Below, one piece after another: positions 1 to 11,850 of a stretch of 64,000 nt of DNA (position 1 is its first letter; every line of letters starts with the position of its first letter). The notes beneath the pieces are model-generated. The model was not told where the DNA came from. It was given only the letters and a program-made list of their open reading frames with translations, and did not search any database. The stretch is from the NCBI GenBank assembly GCA_021018815.1, contig JAITYX010000053.1, positions 1,612,001 through 1,676,000 on the forward strand, in the 5' to 3' direction. A program made the translations under genes and the position numbers. The stretch is from Talinum fruticosum (taxonomy: Eukaryota; Streptophyta; Magnoliopsida; Caryophyllales; Talinaceae).

Positions 1-706
1 AAGTGGGCCATATAACGACCTAACCCATTACATTGGGGCATTACAGAGCCACAAAAGCTTTTAATAAATAAACAACAGCAAGCCATAAAGGCTTCTGAGT
101 AATATCTAAAGAAAGTCGCGTAGGCTTTTTGGTAATACGCAACCAACAAAGAGCCATAAAGGCTTTGAGTAATAATTAACATAAAGCCATAAAGGGTTTT
201 GTGTGATAAACAACACAAATGTGCTAAGAATTTTCGGTATAAAACATCCAACACAAAAACATATAAACTTCCTGGTGATAACCAACCAATAGGGATCCAC
301 AAAGACTTTTGGGTAATAATGAACAAAGAACCACAAAGGCTTCCTCTTAATAAATAACATAAATCCACAAAGGCTTTTAGATGTTAACTAACAAAGCGCC
401 ACAAAGGTTTTAGGGTAATAACCACCACAAAGTCACAAAATCTTTCAGGTAAAACAAGTTTGAGTAATGACCAACACATATTTGCAAAGAGTTTCTGGTA
501 ATAACCATCCAACATAGAGCCATAAAAAGCTTTCAAATATTAACAAACAAAGATCCGTAACAGTTATCAAATAATAAGAGATAGAGAGCCTCACAAGCTT
601 TATAGCAATAACCAACGCAGAGCATTAAAGGCTTCAGGTTAATAACCAAAACATAAAAACAAATACTTTAAGGTAATAACCAACAGAAAACCTTAAAGAT
701 TTCAGG
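1..706. repeat. Degenerate minisatellite array (left part)
   Basis: The segment is built from diverged units of about 35-45 bp. Each carries a core like AGAGCCACAAAGGCTTT followed by GGTAATAACCAACA. The array starts before the window and resumes at 8736, directly after the CACTA element, so the two blocks were once continuous. Reverse-strand reading gives a repeated short peptide, which I take as a by-product of the repeat and not a gene. No gene is seen here. Confidence 0.75.
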
Positions 707-720
707 CACTACTACAAAAC

Positions 721-1000
721 CGTAAAATAGCGACGGAAATTAGCGACGGAAACAACTCCGTCGCCGAAAGCAACGGAATCAGCGACGGACACCGACACAA
801 AATGACACCTGGATCATCCACCGACGGAATTAGCGACGGAACATGACGTCCGTCGCTAATCCGTCGCTGGTGGACATTACAAAACTCCGGGAAAAAAATT
901 TTTAATTTACTAATTAGCGACGGAATATTCCGTCGCCGACTCCAATTTTGTAATTAGCGACGGAACGGCGACGGACGGTTCCGTCGCTAATTACGCATAA
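721..1000. repeat. Left subterminal repeats of the first CACTA element
   Basis: At least eight copies of AGCGACGGA or its reverse complement TCCGTCGCT lie here, some paired head to head. In CACTA elements such subterminal repeats are the binding sites of the TnpA-type protein. Matching copies lie at the right end. Confidence 0.85.
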
Positions 1001-1029
1001 ATCCGAAGCGCTCGGCCGGTTCGCATATC

Positions 1030-1320
1030 GCCGCGCAAACGAGAGAGCGAGAGCGAGAGCGAGTGCGACCGTTCCTCCGCCGATTCACCACCGCCAACAG
1101 CCACTACCGCCGGCGACTACGCCCGCCGCCTGCAGCCGGCCGCCGCCCTTCCGCCGCCGGTTGAGGACCACCAAGGCCGAATAACCACCGTTCGGCTTGG
1201 TTTCGCCCGACCCCTGCACCGCCGCTCGCCGCCTGGGTGGAGGACGCCGCCGACGCACCGCCGCCGCTGCCGCCACACGCCCGACATTCGCCGTCGCCGC
1301 GGTGCCGCCCATAATTTTGA
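1030..1320 (+). other. GC-rich putative leader exon of the first CACTA element
   Basis: This stretch is strikingly GC-rich and rich in CCG/CGC triplets against an AT-rich background. It starts with a GAGCGAGA-type purine run and ends at TTTGAG followed by GTATGC, a good splice donor. A non-coding or short leader exon of the transposase transcript is the likeliest reading. This is inferred from composition and position; no coding function is recognised. Confidence 0.4.
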
Positions 1321-1339
1321 GGTATGCTTGTGTTGATTT

Positions 1340-1905
1340 TTGTAGATTTATGGTTTTACAAAATTGAAGTTGAAATTGATGAATATATGTAATTTGTTGG
1401 AAATTAATGTTGTTTGTGAATGAATTTGAGAAGAAAAATGTGAAATTGTGTTGTTTATGGAGTAAATGTTATTGAAGTTAAATTTAGGGTTTTAAAAAAT
1501 GTAACTTGAAATTGACGAATATATGTACTTTGGTGGGAATTAGTGTTGTTTGTGAATGAATTTGAGAAGAAAAATGTGCAATTGTGTTGGTTATGGAGTA
1601 AATGTTATGGAAGTTAAATTTAGGGTTTTGAACATTGTAACTTGAAATTGACGAATATATGTAATTTAGTGGAAATTAATGTTGTTTGTGGATGAATTTG
1701 AATAGAAAAGTGTGCAATTGTGTTGTTTATGGAGTAAATGTTATTGAAGTTAAATTTAGGGTTTTAAAAAATGTAAGTTGAAATTGACGAATATATGTAA
1801 TTTGGTGGATATTAATGTTGATTGTGGATGAATTTGAATAGAAAAATGTGCAATTGTGTTGGATTTGTTGGACATTATTGTTGAAGTTAAGGGAAATGGC
1901 TTTTG
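1340..1905. repeat. 136-bp tandem repeat, about four copies
   Basis: The motif TGAAATTGACGAATATATGT (GAT in place of GAC in the first copy) recurs at 1371, 1507, 1643 and 1779, exactly 136 bp apart each time. Each unit also carries a TTTAGGGTTTT block and GTGTTGTTTATGGAGTAAATG-like sequence. The array lies just after a likely splice donor, so it is probably within the first intron of the CACTA transposase transcript. Confidence 0.88.
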
Positions 1906-2230
1906 TGATTTATATATGTCTAATTGTTTGTTGTTTATTTGTGTGAGGTTGTTCACGCTAATTAGGTATGCTTATAGGTATGATTGCTTTACTATATGAT
2001 AAGTTTAATTATATGTATATGAGTTTATTTATGCTAATTAGGTATGATTAATTTAATTATGAAATAAATATTTAAGAGCAAAATATAAAAAATAAAGAAA
2101 TCTATGTATAATAAAAAAATATATAGATGCATAATGGTTATATATAGATTATGTTCCTTATAGAAAATATGTAATCATATAACATCTCCATGTGTTGGTA
2201 TTCTTAACTAATAATGTAATAAATTGTTAA

Positions 2231-5200
2231 ATGTCAATCGGAATATATATGGACGGGCCTACGCATCGTAGATGGATGTATCGTAGGTTATTACCCGGTA
2301 GAGTTGGGTATAGACAAGAGTTTTTAGACGGGGTTTAGGAGTTTGATGCACATGCTAGAAGCCAATCGGAATTTGTGTATAATCAACAATATAGGTGTCC
2401 ATGTCGCAAATGCGGAAATCGGAAGTATAAGGATCCCGATGAAGTCAAGTTGCACCTCTATTAATATGGTTTTCTTCCAAACTATTGGTATTAGACTAGT
2501 CATGGAGAAATAGATCCTTATTTACATGAGGAGCAAACAATGGTTTCTAACGTATTCAACGACGACAGTGGCGCCAATCATATGAACTACGGCGATGTAG
2601 AAACAAATATCGACCGTATGAATGATATGGTCACGAGATGCCATGATCTCAAATCAAAACTCTACAAGTGAGCCTCCAAATACCTATGCCCAAAGTTTCT
2701 TTAATATGGTTGAGGCTGCGCAACGACCTTTGTGGGTAGGAAATGAAACTCACACTCGAGTTGTCCGCCACTTGTTAGAATGTTGAGCATTAAGCCCGAC
2801 TACAACATGCCTCAAAATTGCTTTAATGAAATTGCTCAACTTATGAAGAAGATTTGTCCGCCTGATAACCGAGTTCCTCGTGACATTCACCATGCAAAGA
2901 AGGTCATTAAAAATCTTGGGATGGATGTTCAAAAAATTGATTGTTGTCGACAAGGTTGCATGTTGTTCTACAAAGAGGACGAGTGACCTTGATTCATGCA
3001 AGTTTTGTGGTCACGCGAGATGGAAGCATCAAAGGGAAAGACAAGGCAAAAGTCAAAGAACTCCATTTGCAAGGATGCATTACTTGCCCTTAATACCAAG
3101 ACTTCGGCGCTTGTTTGCTTCAAAAACCATGGCGAGAACACATGAGATGGCATTATGAGAATGTAAGAGAAGATGGTGTCCTCTGTCATCCTTCAAATGG
3201 TGAAGCATGGAAACATTTTGATAGAGTTAACCCCGAATTTGCTACTGAACCTAGAAACATAAGACTTGGTTTATGCGCGGATGGGTTTAATCCATTCAGC
3301 CAACCTGCAAGGTCTTATTCAATCGGCCACTCGTTGTTACGCCTTATAATCTACCACCGAGTTATGCATGATGACGCCTTATATGTTCTTGAAATGTATC
3401 ATACCAGGGCCGACAAATCCGAAAAATAAAATTGATGTGTACTTGCAGCCTCTTATTGATGAGTTGAAAACACTATGGGAAGATGGTGTTGAAACATATG
3501 ATATTTCTAAAGGTGAGAACTTTCTCATGAAAGCTGCGTTGATGTGGACCATTAATGATTTCCCGGCCTATGGTATGTTGTGCGGATGGAGTACGCATGG
3601 TGCCATGTCATGCCCGGTATGTATGAATCAAAAAAAGCTTTTAAACTTAGAAATGGCCGAAAATTTTCATGGTTTGATTTCCATCGACGGTTTTTACCCC
3701 GAAGTCACGCATTTCGAAGGAATAGCACATCGTTTACAAAAGGAAAAACCGTACATTCGGGTCCTCCTCGTCGTTATACGGGGAAGAAATACAACAATGG
3801 GTTGAAAACTTTCCCAAAGTAACAGAAGAGCAAGAAATTAACATTTCGGGGTTCAAAAAGGATCATAATTGGACAAAACAAAGCATATTTTGGGAGCTGC
3901 CATATTGGAAAGATCAATTGCTTCACCATAACTTAGATGTGATGCACATTGAGAAGAACTTTTTGAGAATATAATTAACACTGTTATGGATATTCCTGGT
4001 AAAACAAAGGATGACATCAAGGCAAGAATGGATTTGGAAGAGTTGTGTGATCGTGTAGAGTTGAATTTAAAGCATGGAGTCAATGGTAAAATTCTCAAAC
4101 CGAAGGCAAAATATGTGTTAACGTTGGAGCGAGAAGAGGGCAATATGTGAATGGGCAAGGGAGTTGAAAATGCCGGATGATTACTTGCTCTAACATTTCA
4201 TACCTTGTCGACCCAAACTCCACTAAGTTCCATAGCATGAAAAGTCATGATTGTCATGTTTTCGTGGAGAGCCTTCTTCCAATAGCATTTAGTGCACTCC
4301 CGGACGAGATTTTAGCGCCTCTCATTGAAATTAGTGAGTTCTTCAAGAACCTTTACTCATACTGTTTTACGGGATGCGGAGTTAGAGCAAATGCATCAAA
4401 ATATTTCAATAACACTTTGTAAATTGGAAACAATATTTCCTCCTGGGTTCTTCAATGTGATGGAACACTTGCCGGTTCATTTGGCGGAGGAAGCAAAATT
4501 GGGTGGTCCGGTACGAGTACCGGTGGATGTATCCATTTGAGAGGTTCTTTGGCCGATTGAAGAGATCCATAGGAAACAAATCGAAGCCTGAAGGGAGTAT
4601 CGCTGAAAAGTACGCCCGATTTGAAGAAACACATTTTGCCTCTTACTATTTCGGCTCTAACGTGCCTTGTATGCACACTAGAAGTCGACGAAATGAAGAC
4701 AGCGAAGTTCTAAACCATAATCCTACTCTTTCGGTATTCATACCAGAAGGTGCTCCAATTGGGAAGTGCATTCCGCGTTTCCTTGATGATAAGGAAAAGA
4801 CGGCCGCACATCTGCATGTTTTACTGAACTGTGCTGAAGTTAAACCTTACATTGAGTGAGTTTCTCTTGTCGTAATGAACACTCGTTTGAATAATTTTAT
4901 AGTTTTATTTAGAACGATGATGTCATCTTAATAAAATCTTTGAACTCAGCCTCTTCGAACACCAAAAACGAGCTATGTATGGTGATGTTAGTGATGCTTG
5001 CAATTGATGCAATGGTGGAAAGTGAGTTCGAAGAGTGGTTCAACGGAGTTGTGAGTATCATATGTTATTACTTATTGCTCGTGCCTCAACTTTATTAGTA
5101 TCGGTTGTTCCATTTTAATAAACTAAACAAACACTATGTTATTGACACATATTCATTGTTATCAAGTATATCATGATGAAAAGCATGTGTACTTGATGCA

Positions 5201-5956
5201 ACTAGCTCAAGGTCCTTTAAGGAGAGTGAAAACATGGACAGCATACACGGTGAATGGAATGTTATTTCATACTAAGGCTCGAAATGAAGGGAGAATGACC
5301 TTCAATTGTGGTGTACGTGTGAAAGGAGCCGATGGAGGACATGTTCAAAATAATTACTACGGCATCTTGCAAGAGGTTGTTGAAGTTGAATATGTTGGTG
5401 AACCAATAAAAAGGTGTGTGTTGTTTAAATGCGATTGGTTTGACCCTAGTCGTCCTCGGGAACTCGGTGCCATAAATTTAGTTCGTATGTCGAAGTGCAT
5501 CGTACAAGGCGTTATCGTAAGTACGATCCTTTCATATTTGCTAGCACTGCAACTCAGGTGTATTATATGTCATATCCACAAAGGGTCCCTAGAGAAAAGC
5601 TGAATTGGTTCGTCGTAGTGGCATCAAAACCAAGGGCCGAGTTGATGACCAATATACTATTCCTCGTGCATTCCAAGAGGATAGTATGGGTATAATCGAT
5701 CCAATAATAGAAACTTTGCCGAAACTTTGGTTGATAACTCAAGCTCAGCAGAAGAATTAGTTGATGATGTTATTTTAAACCGAGAAGATGAGATTGAGGA
5801 TGTTAGTGAAGAAGAGGAAGGTGAAGAAGATGAAGAAGGTGAATGGGATGATGATAACATCACCGATGATGAAGAAGAACATACCCTATTCAATGATGCC
5901 GAAGAGGATAGTGAAGAAGATGATGATAACACCGATGATGAGGATGATGAGTAGTT
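2231..5956 (+). pseudogene. TNP2-type CACTA transposase, degenerate
   Basis: The reading can be followed in pieces from an ATG at 2231. First comes a transposase-associated N-terminal domain with the zinc-binding pattern CPCRKCGN (about 2400). Next is the TNP2 core, with blocks at about 2780-2990 (CCRQGCMLFYKED), 3115-3440, 3430-3800 (WTINDFPAYGMLCGWST, CPVCM) and about 3880-3970 (NLDVMHIEKN). Then follow a DUF4218-like block at 4180-4860 (KSHDCH, YRWMYPFERF) and a DUF4216-like block at 5136-5640. The 3' end is a strongly acidic tail (5727-5954), which is usual for this family. In-frame stops occur from the first domain on and the frame changes many times, so no full protein can be made. The normal role is cleavage and joining of CACTA ends in the nucleus. 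Confidence 0.88.
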
Positions 5957-6201
5957 GATAATGTTCTTTTGTTGGGTTTGTTTTATATTGTACAACTTTC
6001 ATTTATGTTGTCATCGAATGAATTCTTATTAATGTAATGAAGGTGAAACAATTGAAGCGTAATTTATTCACATGCTTTAGATTTATATCTAACGCTTACA
6101 TGTTTATATGTTTACTATTGTTTATATGTTGTTTTATATGAAATCACTTGAACCGTTGGATGTTTACTAATAGTGTGAATTACTTGTTTATGTACGGAAA
6201 A

Positions 6202-8066
6202 ATGGAGAGAGGTAGAGGCGAGAACCAAAAGATCGGCTACTCGGGGAAGGGCTAGAAACACCACTACCGATGGGGAAGGTAATGATGTCGGCACTTCTAC
6301 CCCCTCTCAAAACCCTCGGAACCTTCAAACTCCTACCGGTGGAGCACTATCTCCACATTCCCCTCACAACCAAACTACATTGGGGGGTCATTTATTCCCA
6401 ACCCTCCCTTTTTCCAACTCCCAAACTTCCCACACATGCAAAACCCACTTGGGTGGGTCTTTCTTTCTAAACCCTCCATATTCTCAGCAACCCCATATGT
6501 ACTCAAACCCGTCGAGTACATATGCATATCACCAATATGGTACAAATAACGTACCACGCATCCACGTTGGTTCCGAACAACGGCCACCACAAATGCCTAC
6601 AAATAAAGGACCAAGCGATATAGGGAACGAGGATCCTTGTCTTCGATCAAGTAGCGCTAGCAGCCGAGAAAAGATCCGAATTGAGCCGGATGGAGAAGGG
6701 TAAGTGTGATAATAAATAATAAAATAAATTAAGCATATTAGTTATTAGTTGAACTAACTATTTTATATGTTTATTGATTAGGTTCTACCCCATTGACAAA
6801 GTTGTGGGTACGATTTCCCACATCTTCCAAAGCAAGTACGATGGAGCTTGGCCTACATGGGGTAAAGTCCCTCGATCACAACGTGATCGGTGGTTTCTCG
6901 AGTTTAAGGTAATGACAAATCATTAGTTTTCTCAAGTTCGAGATAACATAATCACTTATTGTGCATGTTCGAACATTATATTATAATTTCATAACTTATA
7001 AACTACGTTTTTATTTATATAGAAATTTTTCACTTGGTCTCCAACCGATGAAGTCCAAATCGGAAGAAATTTTGAAAAGAAAGGCAGTGATCGCTTGAAG
7101 GACTTCATGCTCAAGGCGAGAAAACTAAGAAGAAGCCGAAATGGTTGGGTGACAACTACTGGCGCGAGTTGCTCGAATATTGGGAAACTGCTGAATACAA
7201 GAAGTTCCGCGAGCAAGCTCGGAAAAACCGTCATGCTCGATCGGGGGACTTGGTTCATCGCTCCATACTTGTGGCTCAATCCCTATGACGAGCATAAGCG
7301 GCGATTTGCACATACCCCTTTCTTATTGATTACGCATGCAAGCTGTTAACATGTTCATATTGGTAAATTGATTCTCTACTAACTTGTTTTTAATTTTAGA
7401 TGAAGGAGCTTAAAGGAGTTCGGCCTCTACCGACCCAACTATTTTCACGAACACACAAAACAAAAAAGGACGAATGGGTGGACAAAAAATCCAAGGCCAT
7501 TTACGTGAGTAACCATATATATGAATTCCGCATATTTTTCTATCTATTGTTTTCGTTAACAGCACTGTGATATTTACATGCCTCAAATATTTATATTATA
7601 TTCGGGAGAAGTTTCAAAAAGAGTGGGAAGAGTTGCAAAACACTTAACCCACTCAAACTTCCAGTGATGACCCCAACTCTTCCGAGGATCATGTCTCCAC
7701 CCCTTCACAACAAGAGTTGTGGGTCAAAGCCAATGTGAACAAGAAAGGTCGCATTTATGGACTTGGATCTAAGGCTAGAAACTTGAAACCAACAACGCCC
7801 TTCAAATCACCGAAACCGTCCACTCTGCAGATGACTCGGAATGGAGAGAAAAAGTGCATACTTTAAATTCGAGGTACAGCTATGGATTAAGCATTGTCGG
7901 ATGCTTGAGTTGCAAAATAGGCATCTTAAGGCACGAGTCGACAATTTCGCTGAGCCAATAGCACGTATGAATGAATTTCTGCGAGTCTCGGCAAGCATCC
8001 GGATCTCACCGTCGACCACCACAACCACAAGAGGAAGAGGATGAGGATGAGGAAGAGGATGAGTGA
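6202..8066 (+). pseudogene. Second CACTA gene, plant En/Spm transposase-24-like, degenerate
   Basis: From an ATG at 6202 there is a low-complexity Pro/Ser/Asn-rich N-terminal part (6270-6700), an apparent splice donor after 6700, and an exon at about 6781-6909 reading a YDGAWPTWGKVP-like motif. Further exons lie at about 7022-7280 (FTWSPTDEVQIGRNFEKKGS) and 7400-7510 (GVRPLPTQLFSRTHK), ending with a basic/coiled segment and an acidic tail near 8066. This order matches the plant Ptta/En/Spm family that accompanies TNP2 in CACTA elements and is thought to bind the subterminal repeats. Internal stops and frameshifts show decay. Exon limits are approximate. Confidence 0.75.
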
Positions 8067-8369
8067 ATTCAAATGTGAACTTTTGTATATATTGGTGATC
8101 ACCACTTTGCGAACTATTTAAATGTGTTTGAGGTTTCTTATGAGTTATTATTTGTTTGTTGTGTTGAACTTGTGAATTTGTTTTAAGTATGTTATGGTTG
8201 TTGATGATGTTGAACATGTAAGTTGGATTTGTATATCCAACTTTGATGAATTATTTGTGGCGGCATATGTAAATGCCAAATGTAAGTGTCACATATGTGA
8301 ATGGTGGATTTGTATATCCATTCACAATTTTACGTACTAGGGTAATGAATAATTAGAAAATAATATTCA

Positions 8370-8732
8370 GAATTTTTGACGGAACAACGACGGATCAGCG
8401 ACGGAACAGTACCAATCAGCGACGGAAAGTAGCGACGGAAAAACCCCATATTCCGTTGCTAATTAGCGACAGATGTCAACGACGAATTGGGGATTGTCGT
8501 CGGCCGATTCAGCGACGAAATCCCTCACTTCCGTCGCTAAATCAGCGACGGAAAGTCGTTCAGTCATCGATTTCCATCAGCTACGGAAATGGTATCCGTC
8601 GCTAATTAGCGACGGAATTGAAAATTTCAGTCGCTAATATTTAGCGACCCGCTTTTAGCGACGGAAGAGTTCAGTCGCTAATTCGAAATTCCGTCGCTAT
8701 TTCAGTCGCAAATTTGCGGTTTTCTAGTAGTG
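8370..8732. repeat. Right subterminal repeats of the first CACTA element
   Basis: More than ten copies of the AGCGACGGA motif or its complement lie here, several as facing pairs, ending in the terminal inverted repeat at 8720-8732. They mirror the left subterminal zone. Confidence 0.85.
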
Positions 8733-8735
8733 AGG

Positions 8736-10093
8736 TAATAACCATCAAAGAGTCATAAATATCGTTTTGAGAATACTTAGTCAAGTGTCATAAAGGGTTT
8801 TAGAGAATAAGATATAGGACCACAAATGCGTTCGAGATAATAATCACCATAAACTCAAAAAGGTTTTCGGGTAACAAGCGACACACAACCGTTTCGGTGA
8901 TTACCAATAGAAATGCACATACCATTCATGTAAGAACATCCAACCTAGGGTCGTAAACACTACCAAGATCGACTTCAAAGATCAATGATCGCCCCTAAAA
9001 ATCACCACAAATTATTCCAACATGCTTTGTCCTTGATCCCACACTATATTGGAAACTTTCCAAGATGTCACCTATCCTCGTACTACTCTAAGCCAAGCAC
9101 ATTTAAGTGTGGAGTTTTTGAAGGTGGTTTTCCGGATAAAAAGGTGTACCTTATTTGGTGTGAGTGAGGAAAAAGCACACTAGAAAAATTTGTAGTAATT
9201 TGTGGGGTTAGTCATGATCCTTGAAGCAATTCTAAGTAAATGTTTATGGCACTGAGTAAGGGCCAAGAAGTTATAGATTCAAATGCTTTTCGGTGATAAT
9301 AAACAAAAGATCTTCAAATGTTTACACATTATAATCAACATAGAGCCACAAATACTTTCAAGAATTAACCAACAAAGAGCCACAAAGTCTTTAATGTCGT
9401 AACCAATAAAGAGCCACAAAGGCTTTCTAGTAATAACCATCCACCGTAGAGCCACAAAGCATTTCTTCTTATAACCAACCAATAAAGTGTCATGAAGGCT
9501 TTCTCATAATAATGAACATAGAGTAATAAAGATTTTTAAGTTTTAACCAATAGAAAGCCAAAGGCTTTTGAGTAATAAGTGAAAAAGAGCCTCACAAGCT
9601 TTCTATTGAAAATCAACACATGCACAATTTTGGTAAATAATTGACTTAGTGCCACAAAGTCTTTCAAGTGATAACCAACATAAAGCTTTAAAGGATTTCA
9701 CGTGATAACTTAACATGCAAGCACAAAAGTTTCCTCCGAATAATTAGTAGAGTGAAAGGCTCTTGGATAATAACCAGAAGAGAAACAAAGGATTTCTAGT
9801 AATAACCTATAAAGAACAATAAAGACTTTTGGATAATTACAAACAAAGGGCTTTAAAGAGCATCTTATACTAAACGAGCATGGAGCCACTAAGGGTTTCA
9901 AATATTAATCAACAGAAAGCCACAAAGACTTTAAGTTAATAATCATTAGATAGTCACAAATACTTTCGAGTAATACCATACTCATGCACAACCGCATTAT
10001 GTTTACCAATCAATTCAATGTCAATTTAGCGAGTAGTTAAATATTGTTGTAGCCTAAAGGGAAGCAATTGATCACAAATTGGGAGAATTAGTA
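8736..10093. repeat. Degenerate minisatellite array (right part)
   Basis: The same diverged units as at 1-706 (AGAGCCACAAAGGCTTT, GGTAATAACCAACA cores) continue after the CACTA insertion. They are interrupted at about 8940-9215 by a Cassandra-like LTR segment and fade out near 9990. No gene is seen. Confidence 0.72.
8940..9215. mobile_element. Cassandra-like TRIM LTR fragment with 5S-rRNA-derived core
   Basis: The stretch 9051-9121 closely resembles the reverse complement of the 3' half of plant 5S rRNA: compare CCTCGTACTACTCTAAGCC and AAGCACATTTAAGTGTGGAG with the 5S B-side. It is preceded by CTTTGTCCTTGATCCCACAC and followed by AAGGTGTACCTTATTTGGTG. That arrangement is what I know from LTRs of Cassandra, a terminal-repeat-in-miniature element of plants whose LTRs carry a 5S promoter. 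No TG/CA ends, second LTR or target duplication could be placed, so this is a degraded solo LTR or fragment. The limits are approximate. Confidence 0.62.
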
Positions 10094-10098
10094 TAGGG

Positions 10099-10760
10099 TG
10101 TTAGAAAATGGCATGAACCTTTCTTCTTCTATTGTCCCACATTGAAGTTTTGTAGAAAGTTCCTTGAGTTTATAAACTTCCCTCTCTTTGTTACTATTTG
10201 AAAGTTAACACTATGGTTTGGTTGTGGAGGGTTTGGACCACCACCACTACACGAGCGCACCGCCCGCCCACCTCGTCCGGTCCAGTCGTGGGTTGTGGGC
10301 CTACAAGATATATCTTTTTGGAGAAAATTTCGTGTAAGTTTCGTTGACTTGTTCCTTACCGTTATATTATGACTGTTAGTGGGAGATATTCCTGCCTTGA
10401 TTTTCCGAGTAGTGGAGAATTTTTCTCCACTTCTTCCATGATCCTCTCCAAGTTTTTTGCTCCCAATAGTCACATTTCCTCCTATAAATTCAGAGCTCTT
10501 CTGCTCATTTTACACACACTTCATCTTCTTCCTCCCTTCTCTATTGCTTCTACATTCTAGGCATAGTTTTCTACATACTCCATTATCTTTAATTTCGAGT
10601 GCACGTGAGTGAAGCTGCTGTGGAAACCTTGAGGAGCAACCGGCTATTACGATTGCACTCGGGTCGGGCCGTATTTGCTTTCGAGGTTAGTGGTCATACC
10701 ACGACACATCATTCTTCCCTTCCTCTCTTCTCGCCATTGATAGCTTCTTTTCTTTCAACA
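10099..10760 (+). repeat. 5' LTR of the Ty1-copia element
   Basis: The LTR is 662 bp, from TGTTAGAAA to TTTCAACA. A TATAAAT at 10483-10489 is the likely promoter TATA box; it is shared with the right LTR. The two LTRs differ by many substitutions and indels, notably in the GC-rich part near 10240-10300, which points to an old insertion. Confidence 0.92.
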
Positions 10761-10781
10761 ATCTGAAAGTAAATATTATCA

Positions 10782-11850
10782 ATGGCTGTCAACTTCCACA
10801 AAGCTCTTCCTAACCTCTCAAAAATTGAACCCCTTGATGGAACCAACTACAAGCGCTGGTCCCGAAGCTACTTATTCTTTTCGAAGAATTAGGAGTGGAT
10901 TATATTCTAACCACAAACATTGCTGATGACAAGTCCGAAACTTCTACTACATCGAACAAAGACAAAGAAAAGAGCACCTCCTCCAGATCGATGTTGCTAA
11001 GAAGAAACTGCAGAAAGACAACAAAATGTTCGAGGCTATTTGTTGCACCATATGACTAACTCCTTATTTGATTTATTTATTGATTATAAATCAGCTAAGG
11101 TTATATAGGAAAAACTCGCAAACTAAATATGGTGCAAATGATACTGGCAAAAAGAAGTACGTGGTTGGTGAATCGCTAAAATTCCAAATTAGTGATGACA
11201 AGCCAATCATGGAGCAAGTCCATGTCTATGAGAACCTGTGTGCTGAAGTAGTCAATGAAGGCATGAAGATGTGTGACATACTTCAGAAAACGTACTCATT
11301 GAGAAATTCCCACCATCCTGGAGTGATTGTAGAAATCAACTGAAGCACAAGAAAAAGGACCTCACCCTACAGGAGCTGATTAGTCACATGAGAATCGAAG
11401 AGGCTATCGCCTTAAAGATAAGATGGACTCTCTTTCCTTAAATTCCTCTAAAGCTAATCTAGTTGAATCTTCCAGTGCAAACAAATAAAGACATGTTCAA
11501 AGGCAAAGGGAAGTTCAATCAAAGACATAACAATCCCAAACATTAGAACCACATGAACAAATCAAGCAACAAAATTCAGAAATAAAAGGTAATGTGCTAT
11601 GTCCGTGATAAGCCAGGACATAAGGCCTACCTATGTAATCTCCGCAAAGGACCAAATCAAAAATCTGCTGGACAAGGAGCTGCAAAACCCGTAGGCCAAG
11701 CTACCGCACAAGTCAACCTTGTAGAAGACGATGAGATAATCTGTGCAGTAATTGTGGAGGCGAACTTAGTTGTAGAACCAACCGAGTGGATCCCGGATTC
11801 TAGAGCTTCAAGGCACTTCGCGCCAACAAGGAGCTGATGCACGAATTTGA
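10782..11850 (+). pseudogene. copia Gag remnant
   Basis: An ATG at 10782 opens a Gag-like reading (LDGTNYKRWSR) with a stop after about 35 codons. The typical copia Gag segment VHVYENLCAEVVNEGMKMCD follows at about 11220-11280. The zinc knuckle near 11595-11640 reads CYVRDKPGHKAYLC, in which the second Cys of the CCHC motif is replaced by Arg. Frameshifts separate the blocks. The protein would have formed the retrotransposon particle; this copy cannot. Confidence 0.82.

Larger units (their letters stand above)
707..8732 (+). mobile_element. CACTA (En/Spm) DNA transposon, degenerate autonomous type
   Basis: The element begins CACTACTACAAAA and ends TTTTCTAGTAGTG, which is the inverted repeat with one mismatch. 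It is flanked by a 3-bp target duplication AGG (704-706 and 8733-8735), the size expected of the CACTA superfamily. Subterminal zones carry many copies of TAGCGACGGAA in both orientations. Inside are a TNP2-type transposase remnant (2231-5956) and a second plant En/Spm-type gene remnant (6202-8066), both on the plus strand and both broken by stops and frameshifts. The element sits inside the minisatellite, whose sequence reads smoothly across the empty site. Termini are well preserved, but the coding part looks dead, so any movement would need transposase from elsewhere. Confidence 0.93.

Noticed and set aside
106..360. 84-codon minus-strand reading with repeated KPLWLFVGYYPK-like peptide
   Set aside because: The peptide repeat follows directly from the minisatellite period; similar readings recur wherever the array is, with no start context or domain.
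1085..1312. 75-codon minus-strand reading rich in Arg, Ala and Gly
   Set aside because: It arises from a GC-rich leader of the CACTA element; low complexity, and opposite to the element's genes.
5657..5995. 112-codon minus-strand Ser-rich reading
   Set aside because: It is the shadow of the acidic C-terminal tail of the transposase on the plus strand.
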